NCBI GenBank assembly: GCA_004020315.1
Contig: SAQG01000001.1
Coordinates: forward strand, 62,001 to 126,000
Reading direction: 5' to 3'
Length of the DNA stretch: 64,000 bases
Origin: Mesorhizobium sp.
GTDB lineage: Bacteria > Pseudomonadota > Alphaproteobacteria > Rhizobiales > Rhizobiaceae
The stretch's first letter is position 1, and the number at the start of each line of letters is the position of its first letter. The position numbers and the translations under genes are program-made. The notes below the pieces were generated by a model that saw only the letters and a program-made list of their open reading frames with translations, was not told the DNA's origin and searched no databases. Below are positions 1 through 8,739 of the stretch, in pieces.

Positions 1-726
1 GACCTTTACAGCGTCGTCAAAGGAGAATTCATAGCCATGCGGCTTGCCGCCTTGTGCGGCATCAGAGCGGCATCCGTCTCGCTTGTTCGCGCCGCAGGCA
101 AGGACGTGTTGCTCGTCGAGCGATTCGACCGGATCAAGGTCACGGGCGGCTGGCAACGCAAATCCATGGTCTCAGCGCTGACGATGCTCGCGCTCGATGA
201 GATGATGGCGCGTTACGCCAGCTACCAGGATTTGGCGGAGATCATTCGCCACCGATTCACCGCGCCGTCGGAAACTCTGCGCGAGTTGTTCAGCCGCATT
301 GTCTTCAACATACTTTGCGGCAACACCGACGATCATGCCCGCAACCATGCGGCATTCTGGGACGGGGCTAAGCTCACCCTCACGCCTGCTTACGATATTT
401 GTCCGCAGGCCCGCAGTGGCCAGGAGGCCAGCCAGGCCATGCTCATCAGCGGCAATAACCGCATGAGCCGGATCGCGTCCTGCCTTGAAGCCGCGCATCA
501 CTTCCTGCTCAGCGCGCCGGAAGCTCTTGCGATTGTTGAAGGCCAGCTCCGATGCATTGCGAAGAATTGGCCGCGTGTCAGCGAGGAAGCTACGCTATCC
601 GGCACAGATCGCAATCTGTTCTGGGGCCGACAGTTCCTCAATCCCTACGCTTTTACGGCGCTGGAAGGGAGCGCCGACGTTCTCCGCGCTCTGGCTGACG
701 AACTACGCAACAGTGTTCACGCCTGA
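1..726 (+). CDS. HipA-like kinase, C-terminal part (5' end outside window)
   Basis: The frame is open from base 1, so the gene starts upstream and about 241 C-terminal residues are visible. The segment has the HipA-family active-site region: a stretch reading NILCGNTDDHARNHAAFW, in which the Asp/His/Asn cluster fits the catalytic and metal-binding motif, followed by LTPAYDICP. HipA proteins are Ser/Thr kinases, usually paired with a small HTH antitoxin (HipB) encoded just upstream; that partner would lie outside the window. The ATG at 37 falls inside conserved sequence and is not the real start. Family assignment is firm. Whether it acts as a toxin is inference. Confidence 0.85.
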   Translation, partial: DLYSVVKGEFIAMRLAALCGIRAASVSLVRAAGKDVLLVERFDRIKVTGGWQRKSMVSALTMLALDEMMARYASYQDLAEIIRHRFTAPSETLRELFSRIVFNILCGNTDDHARNHAAFWDGAKLTLTPAYDICPQARSGQEASQAMLISGNNRMSRIASCLEAAHHFLLSAPEALAIVEGQLRCIAKNWPRVSEEATLSGTDRNLFWGRQFLNPYAFTALEGSADVLRALADELRNSVHA

Positions 727-963
727 TCCGGCGCTGGATTTCGGACAAGCTCGGCAAGCGCAAGACGCCCACAATATGGACAATCCTTGCCGTGCCAGCA
801 CGAAGTCATGAACACACGGCTCTTCGACAGCGACAACGTGCACTGCGGAGAGATGTGGAGCTGACACCGCAAGAGCCCACAGACGGTATCCCCGCGGTCA
901 CGGCCGTCTTGCTGAGGTAGGCTGAAGGCTGCAAGTCCTAGTGCAAGCACTAGGAGTAGCCCT

Positions 964-1359
964 GTGACGAAGCATCAGATTGAAGTGATCACGTCGGTCG
1001 AGCGGCGCCGGCGCTGGTCTCGGGAGGATAAGGAGCGGCTGGTCGCGGCGACGTTTGAGCCTGGGGCTAGTGTTTCCGAGACCGCGCGATCGGCTGGCAT
1101 TCATGTGAGCCAGCTTTTCCGGTGGCGCAAGGAACTCTGCCAGATCTCCGCGCCGTCCGTGCCGCAACTCGTTGCCGTGGAAGTCGTCGAGGCGCTGCCA
1201 GCGCCGCAATCGCCAGCGCAGCCACCGCCGATCTCCAGACCGCGCAAGAAGAGCAGCATGGTGTCGATCGAGCTTGGCGGCGCCCGCCGCCTGCGGGTCG
1301 AGAGTGATATCGATAGCGAGGCGCTCGGCCGGATCCTGGATGTGCTGGAGCGGCGATGA
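964..1359 (+). CDS. tnpA: IS66 TnpA (HTH accessory protein)
   Basis: This 131-residue protein has an N-terminal Hin/IS3-type helix-turn-helix (about residues 15-60), with RRRWSREDKERLVAATFEPG leading into a SETARSAGIHVSQLFRWRKEL recognition helix. That is the standard IS66 OrfA architecture. The middle is proline/alanine rich and the C-terminal segment (SIELGGARRLRVESDID) is also typical. Its stop overlaps the start of tnpB by four bases (1356-1359), which suggests translational coupling. The gene appears full length. Confidence 0.9.
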   Translation: MTKHQIEVITSVERRRRWSREDKERLVAATFEPGASVSETARSAGIHVSQLFRWRKELCQISAPSVPQLVAVEVVEALPAPQSPAQPPPISRPRKKSSMVSIELGGARRLRVESDIDSEALGRILDVLERR

Positions 1360-1700
1360 TCTCGATCCCGAGCGGCGTTAAGGTGTGGCTCGCCACTGGC
1401 TATACCGATATGCGCAAGGGCTTCCCGGGCCTGTCGCTGATGGTGCAGGAGACATTGAAGCGCGATCCGCACACCGGTTACCTGTTCTGTTTCCGCGGGC
1501 GGCAGGGTGACTTGATCAAGGTGATCTGGCATGACGGCCAGGGTGCCTGCCTGTTCACGAAGAAGCTCGAGCGTGGCCGGTTCATCTGGCCATCGGCCGA
1601 TGGCACGGTGGTGATCACGCCCGCGCAGCTCGGCTATTTGCTAGAAGGCATCGACTGGCGGATGCCGCAAAAAACCTGGCGTCCGAGCTCGGCGGGATGA
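1356..1700 (+). CDS. tnpB: IS66 TnpB (Orf2 accessory protein)
   Basis: A 114-residue protein of the IS66 Orf2-like family, recognised by GVKVWLATGYTDMRKGF near the N-terminus, LFCFRGRQGDLIKVIWHDGQG in the middle and the KKLERGRFIWP block. TnpB is required for transposition in studied IS66 elements, but its biochemical role is not settled. The start is coupled to tnpA by a four-base overlap and the length is normal for the family. tnpC follows 45 bp downstream. Confidence 0.9.
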   Translation: MISIPSGVKVWLATGYTDMRKGFPGLSLMVQETLKRDPHTGYLFCFRGRQGDLIKVIWHDGQGACLFTKKLERGRFIWPSADGTVVITPAQLGYLLEGIDWRMPQKTWRPSSAG

Positions 1701-1745
1701 GCAAAACCGCTGGCTTGGCGGGAGCGAATATGATTCCATCGCGCC

Positions 1746-3380
1746 ATGACCGATGTGGCCGATCAGCTTCCCGGTGACCTTGCCAGTGCGCACGCGATGA
1801 TCCTCGCCGAGCGTGCGGCCCGCCGTGAGGCGCAAGCGCTCGCCGCTCGCGCGCAAGCCTTGAACTCGCACTCCGATGTGCTGATCGCGCGGCTCAGGCT
1901 GGAGATAGAGAAGCTGAAGCGCGAGATCCATGGCAGCCGCTCCGAACGCAAGGCCAGGCTTCTCCAACAGATGGAATTGCAACTTGAGGAGTTGGAAGCC
2001 GACGCCAGCCAGGACGAATTGGCGGCGGAACTGACAGCGCGGTCATCGACAGTCCGAGCTTTCGAGCGCAAGCGCCCGTCGCGCAAGCCCTTTCCCGACC
2101 ATCTGCCACGTGAGCGCGTGGTCATCGCCGCACCCCGGAACTGCCCGTGCTGCGGCTCGGGCAGGCTGGCCAAGCTTGGCGAGGACATTACCGAGACGCT
2201 GGAGGTGATCCCGCGTCAGTGGAAGGTGATCCAGACCGTGCGCGAGAAGTTCACCTGCCGTGAATGCGAGAAGATCTCGCAGCCGCCGGCGTCCTTCCAT
2301 GTGACGCCGCGCGGCTTTGCCGGACCGAACCTTTTGGCGATGGTCCTGTTCGAGAAGTTCGCCCAGCATCAACCGCTGAACCGGCAGAGCGAGCGCTATG
2401 CCCGCGAGGGCGTCGACCTCAGCCTGTCGACGCTTGCGGACCAGGTCGGCGCTTGTGCCGTGGCGCTGAAGCCGGTGCACGCGCTAATCGAGGCGCATGT
2501 GCTTGCCGCTGATCGTCTCCATGCCGACGACACGACCGTGCCGATCCTGGCGAAGGGCAAGACCGATACAGGCCGCATCTGGACCTATGTCAGGGATGAC
2601 CGGCCGTTCGGCGGGCAATCGCCACCGGCGGCGCTCTACTATGCTTCGCGCGATCGGCGGCAGGAGCATCCCGAGCGTCATTTGAGGAACTTCACCGGCA
2701 TTCTGCAGGCCGATGCCTATGGCAGTTACAATCCGCTGTTCAAGGTGGACCGCGATCCCAGTCCGCTGACCCAGGCGCTGTGCTGGGCGCATGCGCGCCG
2801 CAAGTTCTTCGTACTTGCCGACATCGCCGCCAATGCCAAGCGTGGCAAGAACGCCGCGCCGATCTCACCGATCGCGCTCGAGGCGGTCAAACGCATCGAC
2901 GCCCTGTTTGGTATCGAGCGCGACATCAACGGACTCGTCTCCGACGAACGTCTGCAACGACGGCAGGAAAGCCGTCTTATCGCCACCGAACTTGAGGCCT
3001 GGATGCGGGCAGAGCGGGCAAGACTGTCGCGCAGCTCTCCGGTCGCCGAGCCAATCGACTATATGCTGAAGCGCTGGGAAGGATTCACGACCTTCCTCGG
3101 CGATGGCCGGATTTGCCTCACCAACAACGCGGCCGAACGCGCGCTGCGTGGTTTTGCTCTGGGCAGGAAAGCTTGGCTATTTGCAGGCTCCGATCGAGGT
3201 GCCGATCGGGCCGCCTTCATGGCGACGCTGATCAACACCGCCAAGCTCAACGGCATCGATCCGCAGGCATGGCTTGCCGACGTCCTCGCCCGCATCGCCG
3301 ACACGCCGATCACGCAGATCGAGGACTTGCTCCCGTGGAATTGGAGCCTTCTGACGGCCGCAGCGGATAAGGCTGCCTGA
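1746..3380 (+). CDS. tnpC: IS66 transposase (TnpC, DDE type)
   Basis: A 544-residue transposase with the expected IS66 order: an N-terminal coiled coil (about residues 15-80), a four-cysteine zinc-binding region (CPCCGSG and, about 45 residues on, CRECE), then the catalytic core. The core shows LHADDTTVPIL with the first Asp, LQADAYGSYNPLF with the second Asp followed by CWAHARRKFF, and TNNAAERALRGFALGRKAWLF carrying the catalytic Glu. Length is normal and there is no frameshift, so the element may still be able to transpose. Confidence 0.93.
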   Translation: MTDVADQLPGDLASAHAMILAERAARREAQALAARAQALNSHSDVLIARLRLEIEKLKREIHGSRSERKARLLQQMELQLEELEADASQDELAAELTARSSTVRAFERKRPSRKPFPDHLPRERVVIAAPRNCPCCGSGRLAKLGEDITETLEVIPRQWKVIQTVREKFTCRECEKISQPPASFHVTPRGFAGPNLLAMVLFEKFAQHQPLNRQSERYAREGVDLSLSTLADQVGACAVALKPVHALIEAHVLAADRLHADDTTVPILAKGKTDTGRIWTYVRDDRPFGGQSPPAALYYASRDRRQEHPERHLRNFTGILQADAYGSYNPLFKVDRDPSPLTQALCWAHARRKFFVLADIAANAKRGKNAAPISPIALEAVKRIDALFGIERDINGLVSDERLQRRQESRLIATELEAWMRAERARLSRSSPVAEPIDYMLKRWEGFTTFLGDGRICLTNNAAERALRGFALGRKAWLFAGSDRGADRAAFMATLINTAKLNGIDPQAWLADVLARIADTPITQIEDLLPWNWSLLTAAADKAA

Positions 3381-3410
3381 TCTGGGCCTACAAATAAACG
3401 AGGCCGTCAG

Positions 3411-3686
3411 ATGAGATATCGCAACTCCGCTCTTTACACCCTCAAATATGTGGCCGAGATGCTCGAAGAAGACGAAGACTTTTTGCGCGATTGCTCGATC
3501 GAGATGTTCTCGGAAGACGGTTGCCTGAGCGCCTACGACGGCTATCCCGCATCCGAATTAAGCGAACCTATCGTTGTCTTCACCGAAGACGGCATCGACA
3601 ACCTTCGGCATATCGTCGACGAGCGCAGGGCTGCGGGTCACGCACCGCCGAAACCTAGCGCAGAAAACCGTCGCCCGAAATCATAG
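3411..3686 (+). CDS. Small acidic protein accessory to the IS66 element
   Basis: A 91-residue ORF 30 bp downstream of tnpC, with GGCCGTCAG just before the ATG and no obvious Shine-Dalgarno. The protein is acidic at the start (EMLEEDEDFLRDCSIEMFSEDG) and basic at the end. It lies inside the putative element end, so it travels with the IS. Similar small ORFs follow tnpC in rhizobial IS66 elements as far as I recall, but I do not recognise a domain or function. Confidence 0.6.
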   Translation: MRYRNSALYTLKYVAEMLEEDEDFLRDCSIEMFSEDGCLSAYDGYPASELSEPIVVFTEDGIDNLRHIVDERRAAGHAPPKPSAENRRPKS

Positions 3687-3824
3687 TCACCGCGGCCCTG
3701 GCCGAATGGTTACCACAGACGCGCGACTTCCCACGATACAACTCCACATAACTGAGCGTCTACAAGCGCTGCAGCCAGCGTAACATCCCGCCATCATAGC
3801 GATGATTGTCTGATCTTTTGCCGA

Positions 3825-4540
3825 TGACATCACGTCGGGGAAAGACTTGTTCGAGCGCTTGCCGCTTCATATCGATACCGGCCCGGGCGTAGCGCACGTT
3901 ACGTTCAGCCCCGAGTGGCTAGCCATTGACTGATGGTGGCTATGTCAACACCCGCCTTGACAAGGTGGATGGCCGTCGTGTGCCGCAAAGAGCGGTGATG
4001 GATGCTTTTTTCCGCCAGGGTGGTTCCTTCCCCCGCAGCCATATCAACATGTTTGCGCAGCAAGTATCGAACACCGAACCGGGTCAGCGGTGTGCCGCGG
4101 TCGTTGAGAAAGCCCCTTTGCTCGGCGGGACAGGGCGATACCAGACGAAGGTCACAAATTCGAAGATTCAGGATTTCCTGAACTCGTGCATCCGTATTGA
4201 ACATCAGCGAGAACAGTGCGTAATCCCGCTCCAGAAGGCGTGCGGCGGTCGATACGCGCCAGGACGCTCTTGATTTCGGGCTCTTCGAGATATTCGACAG
4301 GTGCCACCCGCGCGCCCTCTTGAAGGGAAGTGTCACCACCAGTTGCAGCGTATCCATATATTCGGGGTGCTCCGAGATCAGGAACCGCGCAAGGTATGCA
4401 TCGCCGCCAGCCTTGCATTGCGGGTCGCAACTGCCACGCTCGACCTCAAGTGACGTGAGAAAGCTGCCGATCCTGTCGGTATTGATGTCGGAGACCGCTT
4501 CTTTCAAGAATATCTTCCCGCTCTCCGCGGCATGAGCCCG
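3825..4540 (-). pseudogene. Tyrosine recombinase/integrase pseudogene
   Basis: Read on the minus strand, pieces of a tyrosine recombinase follow in order across frame breaks: DINTDRIGSFLTSLEVERG (core-binding domain), then YLEEPEIKSVLARIDRRTPSG, DYALFSLMFNTDARVQEILNLRI (start of the catalytic domain with its Arg), HRSLRHTTAIHLVKAGVDIATISQWL (HxLRH box), and after another frame change RYARAGIDMKRQALEQVFPD, which carries the catalytic Tyr. At least two frameshifts are needed, near 4255 and near 3915. The 5' end is cut off near the IS21 remnant. It cannot make a functional enzyme. Confidence 0.8.
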
Positions 4541-4614
4541 TGGCATGCTTCGGCCCAATGCTGTGGATTGACGTCAGGTAGTGCATTGATTTTTCGTGGA
4601 ATGAGGACCCTGTT

Positions 4615-4690
4615 TAAGGGGTGCTTTTCGTCCAAACGGGACCCCTTAACGATGGGGTCATCAAGATGCCTCCGGCTTGATCGGAGGCAT
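4615..4690. repeat. Two hairpins at the left edge of the IS21 remnant
   Basis: An inverted repeat TTAAGGGGT...ACCCCTTAA (about 4615-4648) is followed by a perfect 9-bp stem ATGCCTCCG / CGGAGGCAT with a 7-base loop (4666-4690) and then TTGTGTTTT. The second hairpin resembles a rho-independent terminator and ends 11 bp before the istA start. It could be part of the IS end or shield the transposase from outside transcription; I cannot tell which. Confidence 0.45.
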
Positions 4691-4701
4691 TTGTGTTTTG
4701 G

Positions 4702-6217
4702 ATGTTGGTTTTGGAGACGATTGCAAAGATACGTCGGCTGTCGCTGGTCCAGGGGAAGTCGAGCAAGGCGAGCTGAAGATCTCGCGCAAGGTGGTGCGCA
4801 AGGTCCTGCGTTCTGAGGAGACGGAGTTCCGCTACGAGCGCAAGCACCAGCCCTATCCCCGCATGGGAGCCTGGCGTGAGACGCTGGACCGGCTGCTGTC
4901 GGCGAATGCGGCCAAGCCGCAGCGGAAGCGGCTGACGCTGATCCGTATTTTCGAGGAGCTTCGCGGCCTCGGCTATGACGGCAGCTACAGTTCGGGGTGG
5001 CGGCATGCTCAGAGCTGGGCGGCGGATCGCGGCAGCGCCGTGGCCGAGGCCTACATTCCGCTGAGTTTTGCACCTGGCGAGGCCTACCAGTTCGACTGGA
5101 GTCACCGAGATCGTCCTGCTCGACGGCGTGACGGTGACAGTGAAGGTCGCGCACATGCGGCTCTGCCACAGCCGCATGTTCTTCGTGAGGGCCTATCCGC
5201 GCGAGACGCAGGAGATGGTGTTCGACGCGCATGACCGGGCGTTCGCCTTCTTCCGTGGCGCCTGCACGCGCGGCATCTACGACAACATGAAGACGGCGGT
5301 GGACGCGATCTTCATCGGCAGGGATCGCCGCTACAACCGCCGCTTTGCGCAGATGTGCGGGCATTACCTTGTCGAGCCGGAGGCCTGCACACCGGCGGCC
5401 GGCTGGGAGAAGGGGCAAGTCGAGAACCAGGTCGGGCTGGTGCGCGAGCGCTTCTTCACACCGAGGCTGCGCTTCAAGACGTTGGAGGATCTCAACGGCT
5501 GGCTGGCCGACAAATGCGTTGCCTAATGCCAAGGCGCGTCGGCATCCCGAACAGGGTGAGCGCACGATCTGGGACGTACTCGAAGAAGAACGCGCCAGCT
5601 TCATTCCCTATGCCGGTCGCTTCGACGGCTACCATTGCATTCCCGCGTCGGTGTCGAAGACCTGCACGGTGCGCTTCGACAACAACAAATACTCGGTGCT
5701 GTCGAGTGCCGTCGGTCGGCCGGTCGAGATCCATGCTTATGCCGACCGCATCGTCATCCGCCAGGATGGCGCGGTCGTCGGCGAGCACGCACGCTCTTTC
5801 GGCCGCAACGAGGTCGTCTACGATCCCTGGCACTACGTGCCGGTGATGGCCCGCAAACCGAACGGCCTGCGCAACGGCGCGCCTTTCCGGGAATGGGTTC
5901 TGCCATCAGCCATGGAGAAGGTGCGCCGCAAGCTAGGGGCGGCCGATGACGGCGACCGGCAGATGGTGTCGATCCTCACCTGCGTTCTGACCGACGGATT
6001 GAGCGCGGTCGAGAGCGCCTGCCAGGAAGCGCTCGAGCATGGCGTCTGTTCGGCGGCGGTGATCCTCAACATCCTGGCCCGCAGCCGCGATCCGGCGCCG
6101 GGCACGATCCTTTCCATTCCCCAGGCCCTGACCCTAGCTCACGAGCCGGTCGCCGACTGCGCCAGCTATGACAGTCTCAGGAGGACAAACGGAAACGCAC
6201 CGAGGTTCTGGAACTGA
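4702..6217 (+). pseudogene. istA: IS21-family istA transposase, frameshifted
   Basis: The start at 4702 gives MLVLETIAKIRRLSLVQGKS, a typical IstA N-terminus with HTH, but the frame breaks near 4770. It continues with SRKVVRKVLRSEETEFRYER and EAYQFDWS (first catalytic Asp). A second frame change near 5100 leads into MRLCHSRMFFVRAYPRETQEMVFDAH, GIYDNMKTAVD and GWEKGQVENQVGLVRERFF (DDE core). A third near 5520 leads into the C-terminal part, DGYHCIPASVSKTCTVRFDNNKYSV. Each piece aligns well with the family, so this is a nearly complete gene inactivated by three indels. Confidence 0.88.
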
Positions 6218-6515
6218 TGGGGGCGCTGAAGCTCTACGGAATGCGCAGCGCCTATGACGAGATCATGGGCGTCGCCATCAAGCGACGGCACGAGCCGCCC
6301 AGGATTGTCGGTGATCTCTTGCAAGCCGAGATATCGGAGAAGCAGGCCCGCTCCATCAAATACCAGTTCGCCGTCGCCAAGTTGCCGCTGGCCAAGGACA
6401 TCGACGACTTCGACTTCGCCGACACGCCGGTCACCGAACCCCTGATGCGCGATCTCGCCCGGCGGCGCCTTCGTCGCCGATCAGCGCAACATCGTCCTGG
6501 TCGGCCGCCTTCACG
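6217..6515 (+). pseudogene. istB: IS21-family istB ATPase, truncated
   Basis: The reading begins with LMGALKLYGMRSAYDEIMG and EISEKQARSIKYQFAVAKLPLAKDIDDFDF, the standard IstB N-terminal region. Near 6459 an extra C breaks the frame; in the shifted frame the sequence continues GGAFVADQRNIVLVG and is then lost just before the Walker A motif. About 100 of roughly 250 residues remain. The right end of the IS21 element is therefore missing. Confidence 0.82.
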
Positions 6516-6697
6516 GGTCACCCAACTCGCGCGGAAGGTCGACCGCATTGCGACGGGCGCGTGTCGACTTCCCAACAATGTCAGACAGGAGACACAACGC
6601 TATCGGAGCGATCGCATTGTCCGAAACGATTTTCCCAGTTGGCACGACGATTGCGGTCCTATGCGCAAAAGCAAACTAGACCTGAGAGCCGCACCGC

Positions 6698-7306
6698 ATG
6701 AATGTAGCCTCCCAATATCTCCCGTTTGTGGCGCACCACGAAGCCGGGCACGCGGTGGCCGCCATCGTTTTGAACCGTCAGATGTTCGACGACGACCGTA
6801 AACTCCCTGCTTTCTCAAGTGTTAGTATTTACCCCGACCCCGGTGACGGAGATTACCGTGGTGTTGTCGAAGGCGCGGGTTTTTATTCAGCGCAAGGATT
6901 CACCTCGAAGCGAAAGCCGATTTTCGAGGACGATATGGATCGATATTTGGAACGCGATTGTGCGATCCGGGAGATAGTTACGTGTCTGGCAGGTCCTTTT
7001 GCAGAATCCGCATTCGAAGGCTATCTGGACCCGTTCGATATGGCGATGAATGCGTCCGACGAGAATGAGGGGAGCAGCGACTACGCGGATGCCAAGCGAA
7101 TCTATGGTGAGTTGCGGTTCCTGATGCCGCGCCGCCCCGATTGGGGGCGGATCCCGCATCGCGGCAACTTCCGTACGCCTCTGTCCGGTCAGCATGAGCA
7201 GCTTGACGATGGAGCCGAACGAATAGCCGATATCGCCCGGTTCGGGCTCACAGCCCGTCCATATAGCCGCCAGTTCGGCATCGTTCACCACCTCGCTTGC
7301 GCTTGA
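6698..7306 (+). pseudogene. M41 (FtsH)-like metallopeptidase fragment fused to unrelated sequence
   Basis: The N-terminal part, MNVASQYLPFVAHHEAGHAV, carries an HEAGH zinc-binding motif in a context like small M41-peptidase-domain proteins. An acidic region (EDDMDRYLERDCAIREIVTCLAGPFAES) fits the helix with the third metal ligand. Up to about residue 145 (around 7130-7150) the sequence looks native. Beyond that the same DNA read on the other strand encodes integrase, so the last 50 or so residues are antisense integrase and the original C-terminus is gone. The ORF is open, so a chimeric protein could be made; activity is doubtful. Confidence 0.6.
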
Positions 7307-7745
7307 CGATCAGGGCCGGATTTTCCAATCCCTCGCGGGGAAACCGCGACGAGCCGTTGCGGCGGTTTGCGACACCGGATAGCCGCCAGTTCGGCATCGT
7401 TCACCACTCGCTTGCGCTTGACGATCGGGGCCGGATTTTCCAATTCCTCGCGGGGAAACCGCGATGAGCCGTTGCGGCGGTTTGCGACACCAGTTGAAAA
7501 TGCCCGCATATACCAGAAGGCCGTGTTAGCCGCTTGCGGGTGACCCCCGGCGACGATCTTCTTGGTGATGTTAGCAATGTCGGTGTCGGTCACATGGGGG
7601 ATAGAGCGACTCCCGAGGGCAGGCACAAGATACCGGTTCAGGCTGGCCTCGACCAGTTCCCAGAAATCCCATTCTGCCTTGCCGGTCTTTGCAAAGCCCG
7701 CTCCCTTGCATTCGCGCCGATCGGCCGACCCCGTTCGAGGAAGGG
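7150..7745 (-). pseudogene. P4-type tyrosine integrase remnant
   Basis: On the minus strand one frame reads AGFAKTGKAEWDFWELVEAS, NRYLVPALGSRSIPHVTDTD and IANITKKIVAGGHPQAANTAF, then PAPIVKRKRVVNDAELAAI. After a tandem duplication it resumes as VVNDAELAAIWTGCEPEPGD and GSIVKLLMLTGQRRTEVAAMR. These are the core-binding domain and the start of the catalytic domain (with the first catalytic Arg) of a P4-like integrase. The N-terminus and the HxxR/Tyr half are absent. The lower-coordinate break at about 7150 coincides with the end of the M41-like segment. Confidence 0.75.
7264..7493. repeat. Imperfect 116-bp tandem duplication
   Basis: A unit starting TAGCCGCCAGTTCGG at 7264 is repeated at 7380 and runs to about 7493. 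The copies differ at a handful of positions, including one single-base indel (CACCTCGC versus CACTCGC). It lies within the integrase remnant and duplicates the segment encoding VVNDAELAAI. The divergence shows the duplication is not very recent. Confidence 0.85.
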
Positions 7746-8122
7746 CGTGATCTGGTCGGCGGCATGCAGAATCCGGGTGGCGCGGCTGGTCCGGTCGGAC
7801 GCGGTCTGATCGAGGAAGCCAGCCGGAATGCCGGCGGCTCGTGCGGGAAGGGCGTTCATGAGAAGGTCCTGTCGGGCAAGCTGTTTGGGGGCACGATCAC
7901 CATAGTTGATCAGGCTCCCGAGTGGGGCATTCTCGTAAATGTCGCTTGCGGACGTATGTTTGCTCTTTGTCCAGAAACAGAAAAGGCCCGATGGGACGGC
8001 CGGCCCAGGGCGGTGTTTTGAGGGTCGTTACTTGGCGGCCTGGAGGTGATCGCCGTCGCCGTCCTCGGTATCGTCAGCGCTGATCTGCGCCTGATCGGCA
8101 AGGAAGGCTGGCAGTTCCGATG

Positions 8123-8700
8123 GAGCTATGCTGGAATTTGGGTGACGAGGCTGATCAAGCGGCGCTCTGCGGCTTCGTTTCGATGACCTCGATTCCGTCC
8201 AGGAACCTGGCACCTGCGATGAGTTTCGGCAACTGATTTTGTCCTTTCAATCGTCGCCACGTCCTGGCCGCGGCCATGACCAGCTTGAAGACCATCAGCT
8301 GGGCGGTTGTCGAGGATAGCGAGCCCTTGGTACGCACCGTGCGGTGGCGAACGGTCGCAAAGACGCTTTCGATGGGATTGGACCTTCGCAGATGATCCCA
8401 GTGTTCGGCGGGGAAATCGTAGAACGCCAGCGACGCATTCTGATCCTTCGTCAGGCAGTCGACCGCCTTAGCATACGCCTCGGCTTCCATCTCGATCGCC
8501 TGCGCAAGCAATTTGCGCGCGCCGCTGCGAAGTACATCCGTCAGGGTATCACCGATTTCGTCGGGCTGACGAAGGCGAACAATGTTGATAGTCTCGTTCA
8601 TGGCGTATCGCTCTCCTTGAGAGGTTCTGGCAGGCTTCATCACCCGCCTCGATACGCCGCTCTCCTCAAACCGTCATCACCCAGTTTCCGCCATAGCTCC
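8123..8700 (-). mobile_element. Non-autonomous IS256-family derivative with both ends
   Basis: Terminal inverted repeats flank an internally deleted transposase ORF. The left end begins GGAGCTATGCTGGAATTTGG at 8123; the right end, read inverted from 8700, begins GGAGCTATGGCGGAAACTGG, and about 23 of 28 positions match. The element is about 578 bp, against roughly 1.3-1.4 kb for full IS256 members. I saw no convincing target-site duplication. If a full copy exists elsewhere in the genome it could mobilise this one in trans. Confidence 0.72.
8155..8601 (-). pseudogene. IS256-family transposase with internal deletion
   Basis: The start at 8601 follows AAGGAGAG. Residues 1-48 match the IS256 N-terminus (DVLRSGARKLLAQAIEMEAEAYAKAV). 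The sequence then jumps directly into the C-terminal domain (CLTKDQNASLAFYDFPAEHW and RSNPIESVFATVRHRTVRTKG, which contains the catalytic Glu), and ends at the normal tail, ARFLDGIEVIETK. About 250 central residues with both catalytic Asp residues are missing, without disturbing the frame. The 148-residue product cannot transpose DNA but could still bind the ends. Confidence 0.82.
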
Positions 8701-8719
8701 CCCCTGATTGGTCCGCTTC

Positions 8720-8739
8720 ACCTGTGCAACTGCACAGGC
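8720..8739. promoter_or_regulatory. lux/tra-box-like dyad
   Basis: An 18-bp palindrome, CCTGTGCA-AC-TGCACAGG (8721-8738), perfect apart from its two central bases, sits in the 20-bp pattern ACCTGT-N8-ACAGGC, which matches the layout of LuxR-type boxes (CT-N12-AG). It lies 20 bp beyond the end of the IS256 derivative and about 390 bp upstream of the fseA-like gene on the same side. In ICEMlSymR7A the traI1-fseA operon is activated by TraR through such a box. That this dyad is a TraR site is inference. Confidence 0.55.

Larger units (their letters stand above)
897..3784 (+). mobile_element. IS66-family insertion sequence with accessory ORF
   Basis: Three consecutive ORFs in the classical IS66 order (tnpA, tnpB, tnpC) are followed by a small fourth ORF, all on the plus strand and all apparently intact. 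The element ends are tentative: a sequence starting GTCACG near 897 and, inverted, one starting GTTACG ending at 3784 share the outer bases and an inner GGCTGCA block, but the repeat is imperfect. The flanking octamers are similar without being identical, so no clean 8-bp target duplication was established. The borders should be taken as accurate to a few tens of bases only. Confidence 0.6.

Noticed and set aside
889..3792. 8-bp target duplication flanking the IS66 element
   Set aside because: The flanking octamers TCCCCGCG and ATCCCGCC agree at five positions only.
7264..7493. Tandem repeat as a CRISPR array
   Set aside because: Only two long units without spacers, and it encodes integrase sequence.
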